Source of the DNA: Clostridium chromiireducens
Lineage (GTDB): Bacteria > Bacillota > Clostridia > Clostridiales > Clostridiaceae
Reading direction: 5' to 3'
Assembly (NCBI RefSeq): GCF_002029255.1
Contig: NZ_MZGT01000026.1
Location: forward strand, 1 to 64,000
DNA length: 64,000 bases
Shown: one piece after another, positions 9,095-18,009 of the stretch
How positions within the stretch are numbered: the stretch's first letter is position 1
Layout of the letters: every line of letters begins with the position of its first letter
Made by a program: the position numbers and the translations under genes
The notes under the pieces: generated by a model
Databases searched by the model: none
What the model was told of the DNA's origin: nothing
What the model saw: only the letters and a program-made list of their open reading frames with translations

Positions 9095-9582
9095 TTAAAC
9101 CTCCACCTTTGTTTTGAATATTCATCATCATAAATATTCATTACTAACTTGTAAACAAAAAACATTACTACTGAATTATATATACCCATAGCTATAGATC
9201 TGCTGAATTCTATATTAATTCTTAATATATAAAATATTGTGAGTATACCCATATATTTGATTATTGTAATAAAAAAAATAGAAACAACAGGTATCAATCT
9301 CTTATTCTTTATTATTCCCGCTCCAATAAGACTCGCTAATAAACATAAAAATAAATTTAGCAAAGAGTTAACCCCAAATCCATTGAAAAAGAAAATATCT
9401 TGAAGCACTCCACTTATAACCCCTATAAAAACTGCCTTTTCTTTACCATTTATTAATGAAAAAGCGATAGCAAATGTAAATAATAGGCTTGGATATGCGC
9501 CCTTAATTGAAAAAAAGGGAACTAAAGAATTATCTAATATAACTAACCCAATAGAAACTAAAATAATAATTAATTTTTCCAT
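9091..9582 (-). CDS. mreD: Rod shape-determining membrane protein MreD
   Basis: A 163-residue, very hydrophobic protein with five to six membrane segments, the usual MreD size. It is identified mainly by topology, by motifs such as PSLLFTFAIAFSLINGKEKAVFIGVISGVLQD, of which GKEKAVFIGVISG is the family-like part, and by its place between mreC and mrdA. It links MreC to the elongation complex. Its stop overlaps the mrdA start (ATGA-type coupling). Confidence 0.9.
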   Translation of the reverse strand: MEKLIIILVSIGLVILDNSLVPFFSIKGAYPSLLFTFAIAFSLINGKEKAVFIGVISGVLQDIFFFNGFGVNSLLNLFLCLLASLIGAGIIKNKRLIPVVSIFFITIIKYMGILTIFYILRINIEFSRSIAMGIYNSVVMFFVYKLVMNIYDDEYSKQRWRFK

Positions 9583-9592
9583 TTATAAACCT

Positions 9593-10441
9593 CTAATTAT
9601 ACTTAATTTCTCTCGTATCTTTCGGAGAGACAATAAATAATTCTTCTAATTTATTAAAATCAACATATGGCTTTACAACTGCACTCTTCATTACTTTTAC
9701 CTTATCTTCTTCAACCGAAATTACTTCTCCAATTCTAATTTCTTTTGGATAAAGCATACCTACTCCAGAAGTCATTATCACGTCGCCTTCTTTAACTTCT
9801 GAATCCATTGGTAAATCATATACTTTGGCTAAGTTTCTATTTTTACTGTCTTTAAAGCCCTTTAAATAACCAGTTGCATCTCTAGTGCTTTCAACCATAA
9901 CACTTACTGCTATATTCTCGTTAACCAAAGATTGAACTATACTCCAATTTTCTCCTACACTGGTTACTTGTCCCACCAGACCTTGTGCCGCTATAACAAT
10001 CATACCTTTTTGTATATTAGCATTTTTACCCTTATTAACTATATACCCATCCAAAAAGTTTCCGCCACTGTATCCTATAATGTCACATGGTATATAATTA
10101 TAATTGTTTCTTTCTTCTGTAAAATTTAGTATTCCTCTTAGCCTATCATTTTCTTCTTTTAAATCTGAATAAGTACTTAACTTACTTTCAAGCTCTTGAT
10201 TTTTTTCAATTAATTCTTTATTTTGAGCTTTCACTTCTGAAAAGTTTAAGAAAAAATCCAAGGTTTCTTTTATTCTATTTGTTCCACTATATAGTAGACT
10301 TTGTACAGGGTTTAAAGTACTACCGGCACCACTTTCAATAATACTTCTATTTTCTTTCTTTACAGTATAAACTATTAATCCCAAAAAGCTAACTGACAGT
10401 ACTATAATAGTTACTGCCAGTTTATTTCTAAGAAGCTTCAT
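9593..10441 (-). CDS. mreC: Rod shape-determining protein MreC
   Basis: A 282-residue protein with one N-terminal membrane segment (about 9-26), a coiled coil at roughly 65-112 (KAQNKELIEKNQELESKL), and the paired beta-barrel domain that follows (IPCDIIGYSGGNFLDGYIVNKG, of which YIVNKGKN is typical). It scaffolds PBP2/RodA outside the membrane and couples them to MreB. It lies between mreB and mreD with very short gaps. Confidence 0.93.
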   Translation of the reverse strand: MKLLRNKLAVTIIVLSVSFLGLIVYTVKKENRSIIESGAGSTLNPVQSLLYSGTNRIKETLDFFLNFSEVKAQNKELIEKNQELESKLSTYSDLKEENDRLRGILNFTEERNNYNYIPCDIIGYSGGNFLDGYIVNKGKNANIQKGMIVIAAQGLVGQVTSVGENWSIVQSLVNENIAVSVMVESTRDATGYLKGFKDSKNRNLAKVYDLPMDSEVKEGDVIMTSGVGMLYPKEIRIGEVISVEEDKVKVMKSAVVKPYVDFNKLEELFIVSPKDTREIKYN

Positions 10442-10444
10442 ATA

Positions 10445-11461
10445 CTAACCTCTTTGATCTCTGCTAATTTTATCAAAATCTTCTAGTGCCTTCCCTGCTC
10501 CAAGTACTACGCAATCAAGAGGTGCCTCCGCAATATGTACAGGCATGTTTGTTTCTTTGTTTATTAATACGTCTAATCCTCTAAGGTAAGCTCCACCGCC
10601 CGCAAGCATAATTCCTTTTTCCATTATATCTGCCGCAAGTTCTGGTGGTGTTTTTTCCAATGTAGTCTTAATTGATTCTATAATAGCATACACAGGCTCT
10701 TTTAATGCTTCTCTAACTTGAGTTTCTGATATTTCAACGATTTTTGGAAGCCCTGTTATCATATCTCTTCCTTTTATCTCCATAACCATTTCCTCTTCTG
10801 ACGTTCTATAAGCTGATCCAATCTCCATTTTAACTTGCTCAGCGGTTCTTTCTCCAACCATTAAGTTAAATTCCTTCTTAATATAAGATATTATAGATTG
10901 ATCTAATTCATCGCCAGCTATTCTAAGTGATTTACTAGTTACTATACCGCCTAAAGAAATAATAGCCACTTCAGTAGTACCACCACCAATATCAACTATC
11001 ATACTTCCTGTTGGTTCACTTACTGGGAGTCCAGCTCCAATAGCTGCTGCCATTGGTTCTTCCATTAAAATAACATCTCTAGCTCCTGAAAGTTTTGTAG
11101 CTTCTTCAATAGCTCTTTTCTCAACTTCTGTAACTCCTGATGGATAACAAACTATTATTCTCGGATTTTTAAATGCATTTTTAGTTGATACTTTTTCTAT
11201 TAGACTCTTCATCATTGTTTGAGCTGTATCAAAATCTGCAATTACTCCATCTTTTAACGGCCTTATAGCTACTATATTTCCAGGAGTTCTACCTATCATA
11301 AGTTTAGCTTCTGATCCAACTGCTAGTGTCTTTTTAGTCATAGTGTTCATTGCAACAACAGATGGTTCTCTTAAAACTATTCCTTTACCTTTTACAAACA
11401 CTAAAGTATTTGCTGTTCCTAAATCTATCCCCATATCTTTTCCTGATCCAAAAAATCCCAT
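10445..11461 (-). CDS. mreB: Actin-like cell shape protein MreB
   Basis: A 338-residue MreB of standard length. The phosphate-1 loop ([12 protein letters not shown]) is at about residues 10-21. The phosphate-2 motif ([18 protein letters not shown]) and the adenosine motif ([15 protein letters not shown]) are also present. It forms membrane-bound filaments that orient lateral wall synthesis. It starts the mreBCD-mrdA run, 3 bp before mreC and 21 bp after radC. Confidence 0.97.
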   Translation of the reverse strand: MGFFGSGKDMGIDLGTANTLVFVKGKGIVLREPSVVAMNTMTKKTLAVGSEAKLMIGRTPGNIVAIRPLKDGVIADFDTAQTMMKSLIEKVSTKNAFKNPRIIVCYPSGVTEVEKRAIEEATKLSGARDVILMEEPMAAAIGAGLPVSEPTGSMIVDIGGGTTEVAIISLGGIVTSKSLRIAGDELDQSIISYIKKEFNLMVGERTAEQVKMEIGSAYRTSEEEMVMEIKGRDMITGLPKIVEISETQVREALKEPVYAIIESIKTTLEKTPPELAADIMEKGIMLAGGGAYLRGLDVLINKETNMPVHIAEAPLDCVVLGAGKALEDFDKISRDQRG

Positions 11462-11482
11462 TTATTTTTTCCCCTTCCAATT

Positions 11483-12172
11483 CTATATCAGTCCTCGTTC
11501 TTTGAGACTAACAAATTTATTATTTCCTATTATAATATGGTCTATTAGTTGAATTCCTATAATATTTCCACATTCTTTAATTCTTAATGTAATATTTATA
11601 TCTTCTTTACTAGGTGTTGGATCACCTGATGGATGGTTGTGGCATATAATTATAGATGCACTGTTTTTATTTATTGCTTGTTTGAAGATTTCTCTTGGAT
11701 GAACAACTGATGTATTTAAGCTACCTTTGAAAACATCCTTAGTTCCAATAATCACATTTTTTGTATTCAGGAGTACAACTTTTAATACTTCCTGAGTCAA
11801 ATCGTTCATTTCTCCCATAATAAGATCCGCTAGTTCTTTCGGTGATGTAATCTTAATATCATTTTTAATCGCCTTTAATGTTCTAAATCTTTTAAACAGT
11901 TCAGATAAAGCTAAAATTTGTGAAGCTTTTCCTCCCTTAATTCCTTTAATTGATGTAATATCATTAATGCTTGAATTTAAAATTCCATCTAATCCTTCTA
12001 GTTCCGATAAAAGTCTGCTGCTTAACTGAAGTACATTTTCTCCTTGAGTACCAGTTCTAAGTATAATTGCTAGCAATTCAGAATTACTTAAACTCTCTGC
12101 CCCGTATGTTAATAATTTTTCCTTAGGTCTTTCATGTTGTGGTATATCCTTAATCTTAAGGCTATTATTCAT
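11483..12172 (-). CDS. radC: RadC family JAB-domain protein
   Basis: A 229-residue RadC/YicR-type protein. It has an N-terminal helix-hairpin-helix region (LSNSELLAIILRTGTQGENVLQLS) and a C-terminal JAB/MPN-like metal site, HNHPSGDPTPSKED, beginning at H178. The DNA-repair role first given to RadC is disputed, so the function is uncertain. Its place between maf and mreB is the common Firmicute arrangement and says little about its job. Confidence 0.93.
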   Translation of the reverse strand: MNNSLKIKDIPQHERPKEKLLTYGAESLSNSELLAIILRTGTQGENVLQLSSRLLSELEGLDGILNSSINDITSIKGIKGGKASQILALSELFKRFRTLKAIKNDIKITSPKELADLIMGEMNDLTQEVLKVVLLNTKNVIIGTKDVFKGSLNTSVVHPREIFKQAINKNSASIIICHNHPSGDPTPSKEDINITLRIKECGNIIGIQLIDHIIIGNNKFVSLKERGLI

Positions 12173-12215
12173 TAATATACTACCTCCACATATATGATAC
12201 CCTATCCCCTAAACT

Positions 12216-12782
12216 TTATTGTACTGCTTTTAGCATAGACTTTAATTTGTTTAATGGAAGTCCAACAACATTATAATAACATCCTTTTATTTCCTCAACA
12301 AATATTCCACCTATACCTTGAATCCCATAAGCCCCTGCCTTATCTAAAGGCTCACCTGTTTTTATGTATTCTAATATTTCATTATCACTTATCTCGGAAA
12401 AAGTAACCTCAGTAGCTAAACTTTCCTCCTTGATTACATTTTTAGCTGTATTCATGACAACAATTCCTGAATAAACTAAATGTTTTCTGCCTTGAAGTGA
12501 TTTTATAATATTAAAGGCATCTTCTTCGTCCTTTGGTTTACCAAGTAACTTATTATCTAATGTAACTATTGTATCTGCAGCTATTATTATTGCATCCTCA
12601 TTTAGTTTCTTCTTAACATGCATTGCCTTTCCTAAAGCTATCTCTTTAACATATCTATCTATTGATCCTTCAAAAAGAACCTTATCTTCATCGAAATCAC
12701 TAACGATTATATCAAATTCTTTAATTAACCTATTTAAAAGTTCTACTCTTCGTTCAGACGCAGAAGCTAATACTATTTTCAT
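12216..12782 (-). CDS. maf: Maf-type nucleoside triphosphate pyrophosphatase
   Basis: A 188-residue Maf/YhdE family protein of standard length. The N-terminal substrate motif SASERRVELL is at 7-16, with DFDEDK and IIAADTIVTLDNKLLGKPKD further on. These enzymes hydrolyse non-canonical or modified dNTPs/NTPs (dTTP/UTP-type activity is common) and are tied to division arrest in Bacillus. It heads the radC-mreBCD-mrdA run and begins behind AGGATGTG. Confidence 0.93.
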   Translation of the reverse strand: MKIVLASASERRVELLNRLIKEFDIIVSDFDEDKVLFEGSIDRYVKEIALGKAMHVKKKLNEDAIIIAADTIVTLDNKLLGKPKDEEDAFNIIKSLQGRKHLVYSGIVVMNTAKNVIKEESLATEVTFSEISDNEILEYIKTGEPLDKAGAYGIQGIGGIFVEEIKGCYYNVVGLPLNKLKSMLKAVQ

Positions 12783-12888
12783 AAATTCACATCCTAAAAT
12801 AAAGAATATACATATATTATTGACAAATTATATGTATTATAGACATGTTAATTTTTTAACTAAAAAACTTATTTAATTAAAAAGGCAT

Positions 12889-12920
12889 AGAAATGATCAT
12901 ACTGAAATAAATCATTTCTA
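12889..12920 (-). terminator. Terminator after the SPOR-domain gene
   Basis: A 10-bp perfect stem (12889-12898 with 12911-12920) is followed on the minus strand by TGCCTTTTT. It lies about 110 bp past the SPOR gene stop and upstream of maf, so maf should have its own promoter in 12783-12888. Confidence 0.65.
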
Positions 12921-13027
12921 CACCATATAGTTTATCATTTAAGATGTTCTTAAACAAGTGTGTTACACCAAGTTATAAGTTTTTTTATATAAATGTAATT
13001 TAGTTGTAATAATTCTTATCTATTTCT

Positions 13028-13699
13028 TTAATTTTTAATTAATTTATATAATTGCTGAATGTTAGTGTCACTATTTGTTTTATCTATTTCATCTGGTAAA
13101 TTCTTTATATAACTCTCAATATAGTTTAACTTTTCAGATTTATTGCTACCATTATCATTTAAAATTTTATCTGCCCATTCTTTAAATTCTGCTGTTTTTA
13201 TACTTTTTACCCCATTATCTTGTAGTTTATTTCTAACTGTAAGAAAGCCATCTATGATTTCAAGTATTTTTTTATTATCAACATTATCCTTGGATATATT
13301 TAAACTCACTTTAGCAACATCAATATTATTATTTTTAAATTCTTCAATTTTTTTTAATCCATCATCTTCCTTATATATACCTGCAAGCACTCTAAACTTT
13401 CCATCTTCCTCGACTATAAACGGTTGACAATATTTCGAAATTGAATTAACTAATTCCTTGGCATTTTCCTCCTTAGAGTAATATCCACATTGTAATACTA
13501 CAATATTTTGAATATTACTTTCATAATTCACATCAGTTGAATACCCTGAATTACTACTATTACTTTGAATTTCTTTTCCATTAAAAATAACGTTACTTAA
13601 ATATAATCCGCCACCTATTGATACCCCCGCAATAAGTGCAATACTACATAAAAACTTTATCTTATTAGATCTTTTATACTCATATCTTGTGTATCTCAT
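13028..13699 (-). CDS. SPOR-domain membrane protein
   Basis: A 223-residue protein. The ATG at 13699 is chosen because GGAGGG sits just upstream; a longer frame to 13849 lacks a ribosome site and runs through a terminator-like hairpin. A short basic N-terminus leads into one membrane segment (about 15-35). A SPOR-like domain follows at about 65-140 (NIVVLQCGYYSKEENAKELV, then the FRVLAGIYK strand). SPOR domains bind denuded glycan at division septa. The C-terminal helices are not recognised. The gene is monocistronic, between two terminators. Confidence 0.75.
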   Translation of the reverse strand: MRYTRYEYKRSNKIKFLCSIALIAGVSIGGGLYLSNVIFNGKEIQSNSSNSGYSTDVNYESNIQNIVVLQCGYYSKEENAKELVNSISKYCQPFIVEEDGKFRVLAGIYKEDDGLKKIEEFKNNNIDVAKVSLNISKDNVDNKKILEIIDGFLTVRNKLQDNGVKSIKTAEFKEWADKILNDNGSNKSEKLNYIESYIKNLPDEIDKTNSDTNIQQLYKLIKN

Positions 13700-13813
13700 A
13701 GTATCCCTCCTTCTTATACTCTTATACAATATATTTATTCGAAAAGTTACACATATATGAGTTATGTTAAATAATTTAAGATTTATTACTAAATTGTACT
13801 TTTTATAATCAAT

Positions 13814-13842
13814 AAAAAAAGCAAATACATACAAGTATCTGC
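13814..13842 (-). terminator. Terminator after the NlpC/P60 gene
   Basis: An 8-bp stem (13821-13828 with 13835-13842, one mismatch) with a 6-base loop is followed on the minus strand by seven T residues. It lies 30 bp past the NlpC/P60 stop and is the most classical terminator in this part of the window. Confidence 0.85.
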
Positions 13843-13872
13843 TCTTCATATAAAATATTATTTATTAATAGA

Positions 13873-14466
13873 TTAATTTAATATTCTTCTTGCTGTTGCG
13901 TACCTTTGAGAGTAATACCCATCAGATAACGAGCTTACCATTACTGGCTTTCCAGATCTCGGTGCATGTATGAATTCCCCGTTCCCAATATAAATTCCCA
14001 CATGACTGATAGACCCTTCTGTATTGAAGAATACTAAATCCCCTGCTCTAAGTTCATTCCTATTAACCTTAATTCCTTCATTTACTTGAGTATATGTAGT
14101 TCGAGATATGTTAACTCCAAACTTATTATATATAAATTGCGTTAATCCCGAACAATCAAAAGCATTTGGGCCAGCCGCTCCATAAACATATGGCTTTCCT
14201 AAAAACTTATATGCATAATTAACAACCTCAGTTCCTTTGCTAATAGCGCCCCTTGAAACCTTATCATTATCATCTGATGTTACTCCTGAATCAGAAGGTA
14301 CTTGAATCACTTTAGTTGTTTTAAGTTCGCTAGTCTTAAGAGTAATTCCTTTGCTAGTAGTTAGCGTAGTATCCGCTTTAGCATTTTGAGTGTTAATAAA
14401 ACAAAATCCTAAAAAAACAAAAGCTGTAATCATGCATTTTTTAAGAACATATTTTTTATTTTTCAT
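13873..14466 (-). CDS. Secreted NlpC/P60 family cell-wall peptidase
   Basis: A 197-residue exported protein. A signal peptide (about 1-31, cleavage near NAKA-D) is followed by a short linker, then an NlpC/P60 domain from about 78 to the C-terminus. The catalytic triad candidates are C105 in NAFDCSGL, H155 in SHVGIYIG and H167 in FIHAPRSG. Such enzymes are gamma-D-glutamyl-diamino acid endopeptidases that cut peptidoglycan stems. No SH3 or LysM binding repeat is present, so it is a compact version. It has its own promoter and terminator. Confidence 0.9.
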   Translation of the reverse strand: MKNKKYVLKKCMITAFVFLGFCFINTQNAKADTTLTTSKGITLKTSELKTTKVIQVPSDSGVTSDDNDKVSRGAISKGTEVVNYAYKFLGKPYVYGAAGPNAFDCSGLTQFIYNKFGVNISRTTYTQVNEGIKVNRNELRAGDLVFFNTEGSISHVGIYIGNGEFIHAPRSGKPVMVSSLSDGYYSQRYATARRILN

Positions 14467-14558
14467 CTCTATTTCCTCTCCATGACCTAATTTATATTAT
14501 TTAGAAAACATTTTCATTTTTGTTTATATATCGCCTCTAATTTTTCAAACATGTTCTT

Positions 14559-14587
14559 AGTATATTAATAAGTTGGATATAGGTCAA
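14559..14587 (-). promoter_or_regulatory. Sigma-A type promoter of the NlpC/P60 gene
   Basis: On the minus strand, TTGACC and TATACT are separated by exactly 17 bp. The predicted transcription start is near 14552, giving a leader of roughly 85 bases ahead of the ATG. The rest of the 14467-14882 gap holds only the PepD terminator. Confidence 0.7.
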
Positions 14588-14785
14588 ATTATTAACACTT
14601 TTTTATCTTTATTTACAATAAATTATCTTCATCATTCTCATTATTTCTCTTAATAATGCCAATTTACTGTAAATTTATAATTTTCAGACTTTTTAGTTTA
14701 TTTTTTGCCATACATAATTCGTTCATTTCCCTATATTTTCTTCTATTCCTTATATCTTTTATATGGTACTTCCCCACAAAATAAT

Positions 14786-14833
14786 AAGCTAACCATAAAT
14801 CTTATCTTAATAGATAAAATCAATAGTTAGCTT
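14786..14833 (-). terminator. Terminator after pepD
   Basis: Outer arms AAGCTAAC/GTTAGCTT (8 bp, perfect) enclose an inner ATTTTATCT/AGATAAGAT stem. The minus-strand flank is ATTATTTTG. It lies about 50 bp past the pepD stop. Confidence 0.6.
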
Positions 14834-14882
14834 TATTACCATTTTCTTATTACATAACACTCTTATACACTATATGACTATT

Positions 14883-16340
14883 TTATTCTCTTATTTCTTT
14901 TAGAACCTCTAACAAGTATTCAAAGCATCTAAGAGCAGATGATATACTCATATGTTCATTTGGTGTATGAATATCGAATATATCTGGCCCAAAACTAATC
15001 ATGTCAAGGTCTCCTAATCTTTCTTTAAGTATCCCGCATTCTAGTCCAGCATGAATAGCAACAACCTCCGGTTCTTTTCCATACATTCTTGAATATACTT
15101 CTTTACATATATCTCTTATTTTCGAATCTGCTTTATATGGCCATTCCGGATAACTTGAACTAGATGTAAATGTTCCCCCTAAAACTTCAGTCAAACATTT
15201 ATTCCTTTCAACTATCTCTGCTTTTAACGAGCGTACAGAACTTCTTACTGCACTGTGATATTCTATATCATTATCATTAGTTATAACTACTCCAAGATTA
15301 GTTGAACTTTCAGTTAATCCTTCTATTTCAGCACTAACTGTATTTATTCCATTTGGATATAGATAAGATAGGCTGATCGCCTTACTTGTAGTATCATCTG
15401 AAAATACTTTTTCTGCCTTTACATCAGTTTCTAATAATACTACTTCCAAACCTGGATCCTTTTTACCAAATTCATTTTTAAGCTCTTCATATACTCGTGT
15501 TTTAATTTCAACTAATTCTTTTTCTTTTGATTCATCAATTGAGAGAACAGCTGTAGCTTCTCTTGGAATAGCATTATCTTTTGCTCCACCATTTAGTGAA
15601 ATCAAATTAAAGCCGACCTCTTTGGATATTTCTCTTAGTAGTCTTCCTATTATCTTATTAGCATTTCCTCTTCCTAAATGAATCTCTGCTCCTGAATGAC
15701 CACCTTTTAATCCCTTAACTTCAAGAATAAATTCTTTTGTGTTTTCTTTTTTATTTATCCAATCAATTGGTAGTGTAGATTGAGTCCTGATTCCACCTGC
15801 ACAACTAACCCAAAGCATTCCTTCCTCTTCTGAATCTAAGTTTAGTACAATCTTTCCGCTAAGATGTTCCCTTTGTACAGCTCTAGCTCCACTCATTCCA
15901 GATTCTTCATCTGTAGTTATTAACACTTCAATGGATGGATGTTCTATTGTATTATCTTCTAATATTGCCATTGCGTATGCAACCGCAATTCCGTCATCTC
16001 CACCAAGGGTAGTATTGTCAGCATATATATAATCATCCTTAACGATAAAACCTATTGGATCTTTTGTGAAATCATGAACTTTATCATTATTCTTTTCACA
16101 TACCATATCCATATGACCTTGAATTATTACCGTTGGTGAATTTTCATATCCCTTTGAGGCCGGCTTTTTTATAATGACATTTAAAGCTTTATCCTGAATA
16201 CATTCTAATCCTAATTTCTTTCCAAACTCAATTAAATAATTACTTATTTGCTCTTCGTTCCCCGATCCCCTAGGTATTTTATTTATCTCCTTAAAGTGAT
16301 AGAAGATCCTCTCATCTGTAATATTCTCTAAAATTTTCAT
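14883..16340 (-). CDS. pepD: Aminoacyl-histidine dipeptidase (Xaa-His dipeptidase, M20)
   Basis: A 485-residue cytosolic M20 dinuclear-zinc peptidase. Metal-site motifs visible are IQGHMDMVCEK, TTLGGDDGIAVAYAM and TTDEESGMSGA, with a late HAGLECGIL. The family hydrolyses dipeptides such as beta-Ala-His (carnosine) and other unspecific dipeptides. The ATG at 16340 is used because AAAGGAAG precedes it; a longer reading frame to 16388 overlaps the likely promoter. It is transcribed divergently from pyruvate kinase. Confidence 0.92.
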   Translation of the reverse strand: MKILENITDERIFYHFKEINKIPRGSGNEEQISNYLIEFGKKLGLECIQDKALNVIIKKPASKGYENSPTVIIQGHMDMVCEKNNDKVHDFTKDPIGFIVKDDYIYADNTTLGGDDGIAVAYAMAILEDNTIEHPSIEVLITTDEESGMSGARAVQREHLSGKIVLNLDSEEEGMLWVSCAGGIRTQSTLPIDWINKKENTKEFILEVKGLKGGHSGAEIHLGRGNANKIIGRLLREISKEVGFNLISLNGGAKDNAIPREATAVLSIDESKEKELVEIKTRVYEELKNEFGKKDPGLEVVLLETDVKAEKVFSDDTTSKAISLSYLYPNGINTVSAEIEGLTESSTNLGVVITNDNDIEYHSAVRSSVRSLKAEIVERNKCLTEVLGGTFTSSSSYPEWPYKADSKIRDICKEVYSRMYGKEPEVVAIHAGLECGILKERLGDLDMISFGPDIFDIHTPNEHMSISSALRCFEYLLEVLKEIRE

Positions 16341-16447
16341 ACTTTGCTCTTCCTTTCTCCAATTATGTGATAAAATATCATTATACATATCTTTTTTCTT
16401 AGTTTATCATAAAATATTGCTATATTTATATTATTATTATTTTATGA

Positions 16448-16476
16448 TTTATTATTTCACACACTATAAGTATAAT
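16448..16476 (+). promoter_or_regulatory. Probable promoter of pyruvate kinase
   Basis: A perfect TATAAT at 16471-16476 has a weak -35 (TTTATT) 17 bp upstream. The leader would be about 22 bases to the ATG at 16505. The -10 box is convincing, the -35 box is not. Confidence 0.45.
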
Positions 16477-16504
16477 GTATAAAATTTTAATGTGAGGTGT
16501 TTAT

Positions 16505-17923
16505 ATGCAAAAAACAAAAATGATTTTTACTATTGGTCCAGCTAGTGATAACGAAGAAACATTAAGAAAATTTATTGAAATCGGGATGAGCGCTGCAAGA
16601 TTAAATTTCTCTCATGGTACACATGAATCACACAAAGAGAAAATAGAATTAATCCAACGTTTAAGTAAAGAAATGAAATCTGCAACTGCTATAGTTCTTG
16701 ATATAAAAGGACCTAAAATCAGAACACATAATTTCGTAAATGATGGCGTAACTCTTCACGAAGGTGATGATTTTGAGTTTATCTGTGGGAAAGAAATCCT
16801 TGGAGATGAAAAAAGATGCTCTATTTCATATGATGTTCTTTATCAAGACATCAAAGTTGGCGGAAAAATTCTAGTTGATGATGGACTTTTAAAGTTTAAA
16901 GTTACTGGAGTTGAGGGTAAAACAATTCACACTAAAGTTGTAGTTGGTGGAGAAATAAAAAATCATAAGGGCGTTAATGTTCCTAATGTAGTAATTAAAT
17001 TACCATCTATTACTGAGAAAGATGTTGAAGATATTAAATTCGGATGCAAAATGGGCGTTGACTTTATAGCTGCTTCTTTTATAAGAAAGTCTAGTGACAT
17101 ACTAGATGTAAAAAAAGTTTTAAAAGAAAATCATGGTGAGCATATAAAAGTAATTGCTAAGATAGAAAACCAAGAAGGTGTGGATAACATAGATTCAATC
17201 ATCGATGTTACTGATGCTGTAATGGTTGCCAGAGGAGATATGGGAGTTGAAATTCCAATTCAAAGAGTTCCTATAATCCAAAAAATGATAATTAAAAAAT
17301 GTAATGAAGCAGGTAAAGTTGTTATAACTGCAACTCAAATGCTTGATTCAATGATTAGAAATTCACTTCCAACTAGAGCTGAAGCAAGTGACGTTTGTAA
17401 CGCTATCTTTGATGGTACTGATGCAATAATGCTAAGTGGTGAAAGTGCTTCTGGAAGCTTCCCTATAGAAGCTGCAAAAACAATGTCTAAAATAGCTCAA
17501 GAGGCTGAAGAATATTTAGATTATGATCACTTAACAGCAAGATTAAGGGAACCTTCTCTTACTGATTATGCTGCTGCAATAAGTTATTCTGCATGTAGAA
17601 CTGCGAACATCTTACATGCAAAAGCTATCGTTGCTGCTACTAAGAGTGGAGCTACAGCAAGATTACTTTCAAGATATAGATCTAAAGCTCCGATCATAGC
17701 TATCACACCTTACGAGCAAGTACGTAAGAGCTTAAGCCTAAACTTCGGTATATTCCCAATGCCTTGTAAAATGTTTAACTCTACAGATGAAATATTAACT
17801 GAAGCTAAAAATACTGTATTTGATTTAAACTTCACACAGCCTGGAGATGATATTATTGTTGCTGCTGGAATGCCAACAACTCAAACAGGTGGAACTAATA
17901 TGTTAAAGATTGAAAAACTTTAA
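16505..17923 (+). CDS. pyk: Pyruvate kinase
   Basis: A 472-residue pyruvate kinase of the short type (TIM barrel, B domain, C domain) without the extra PEP-utiliser-like C-terminal domain found in Bacillus enzymes. Motifs: KMIFTIGPASD at the N-terminus, ARLNFSHGTH, the active-site lysine region VIAKIENQEG, MVARGDMGVEIP and ITATQMLDSMI. It transfers phosphate from PEP to ADP in the last step of glycolysis. A GAGGTG ribosome site lies before the ATG. Monocistronic, closed by a strong terminator. Confidence 0.97.
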   Translation: MQKTKMIFTIGPASDNEETLRKFIEIGMSAARLNFSHGTHESHKEKIELIQRLSKEMKSATAIVLDIKGPKIRTHNFVNDGVTLHEGDDFEFICGKEILGDEKRCSISYDVLYQDIKVGGKILVDDGLLKFKVTGVEGKTIHTKVVVGGEIKNHKGVNVPNVVIKLPSITEKDVEDIKFGCKMGVDFIAASFIRKSSDILDVKKVLKENHGEHIKVIAKIENQEGVDNIDSIIDVTDAVMVARGDMGVEIPIQRVPIIQKMIIKKCNEAGKVVITATQMLDSMIRNSLPTRAEASDVCNAIFDGTDAIMLSGESASGSFPIEAAKTMSKIAQEAEEYLDYDHLTARLREPSLTDYAAAISYSACRTANILHAKAIVAATKSGATARLLSRYRSKAPIIAITPYEQVRKSLSLNFGIFPMPCKMFNSTDEILTEAKNTVFDLNFTQPGDDIIVAAGMPTTQTGGTNMLKIEKL

Positions 17924-17943
17924 TTTTTAACTATCTTGTAATA

Positions 17944-17980
17944 AAAATAAGTATGGATTTTTCCATACTTATTTTTTATT
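17944..17980 (+). terminator. Bidirectional terminator between pyk and the S1 gene
   Basis: A 12-13 bp perfect stem (about 17946-17957 with 17962-17973) is followed by TTTTTTATT on the plus strand and by a T-rich tail on the minus strand. It separates two convergent genes and probably serves both. Confidence 0.85.
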
Positions 17981-18009
17981 ACTCACAAAAATGACATAGT
18001 TCAAAATAA

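Noticed and set aside
13700..13849. 50-residue N-terminal extension of the SPOR-domain protein
   Set aside because: It runs through the NlpC/P60 terminator and has no ribosome site, whereas GGAGGG precedes the ATG at 13699.
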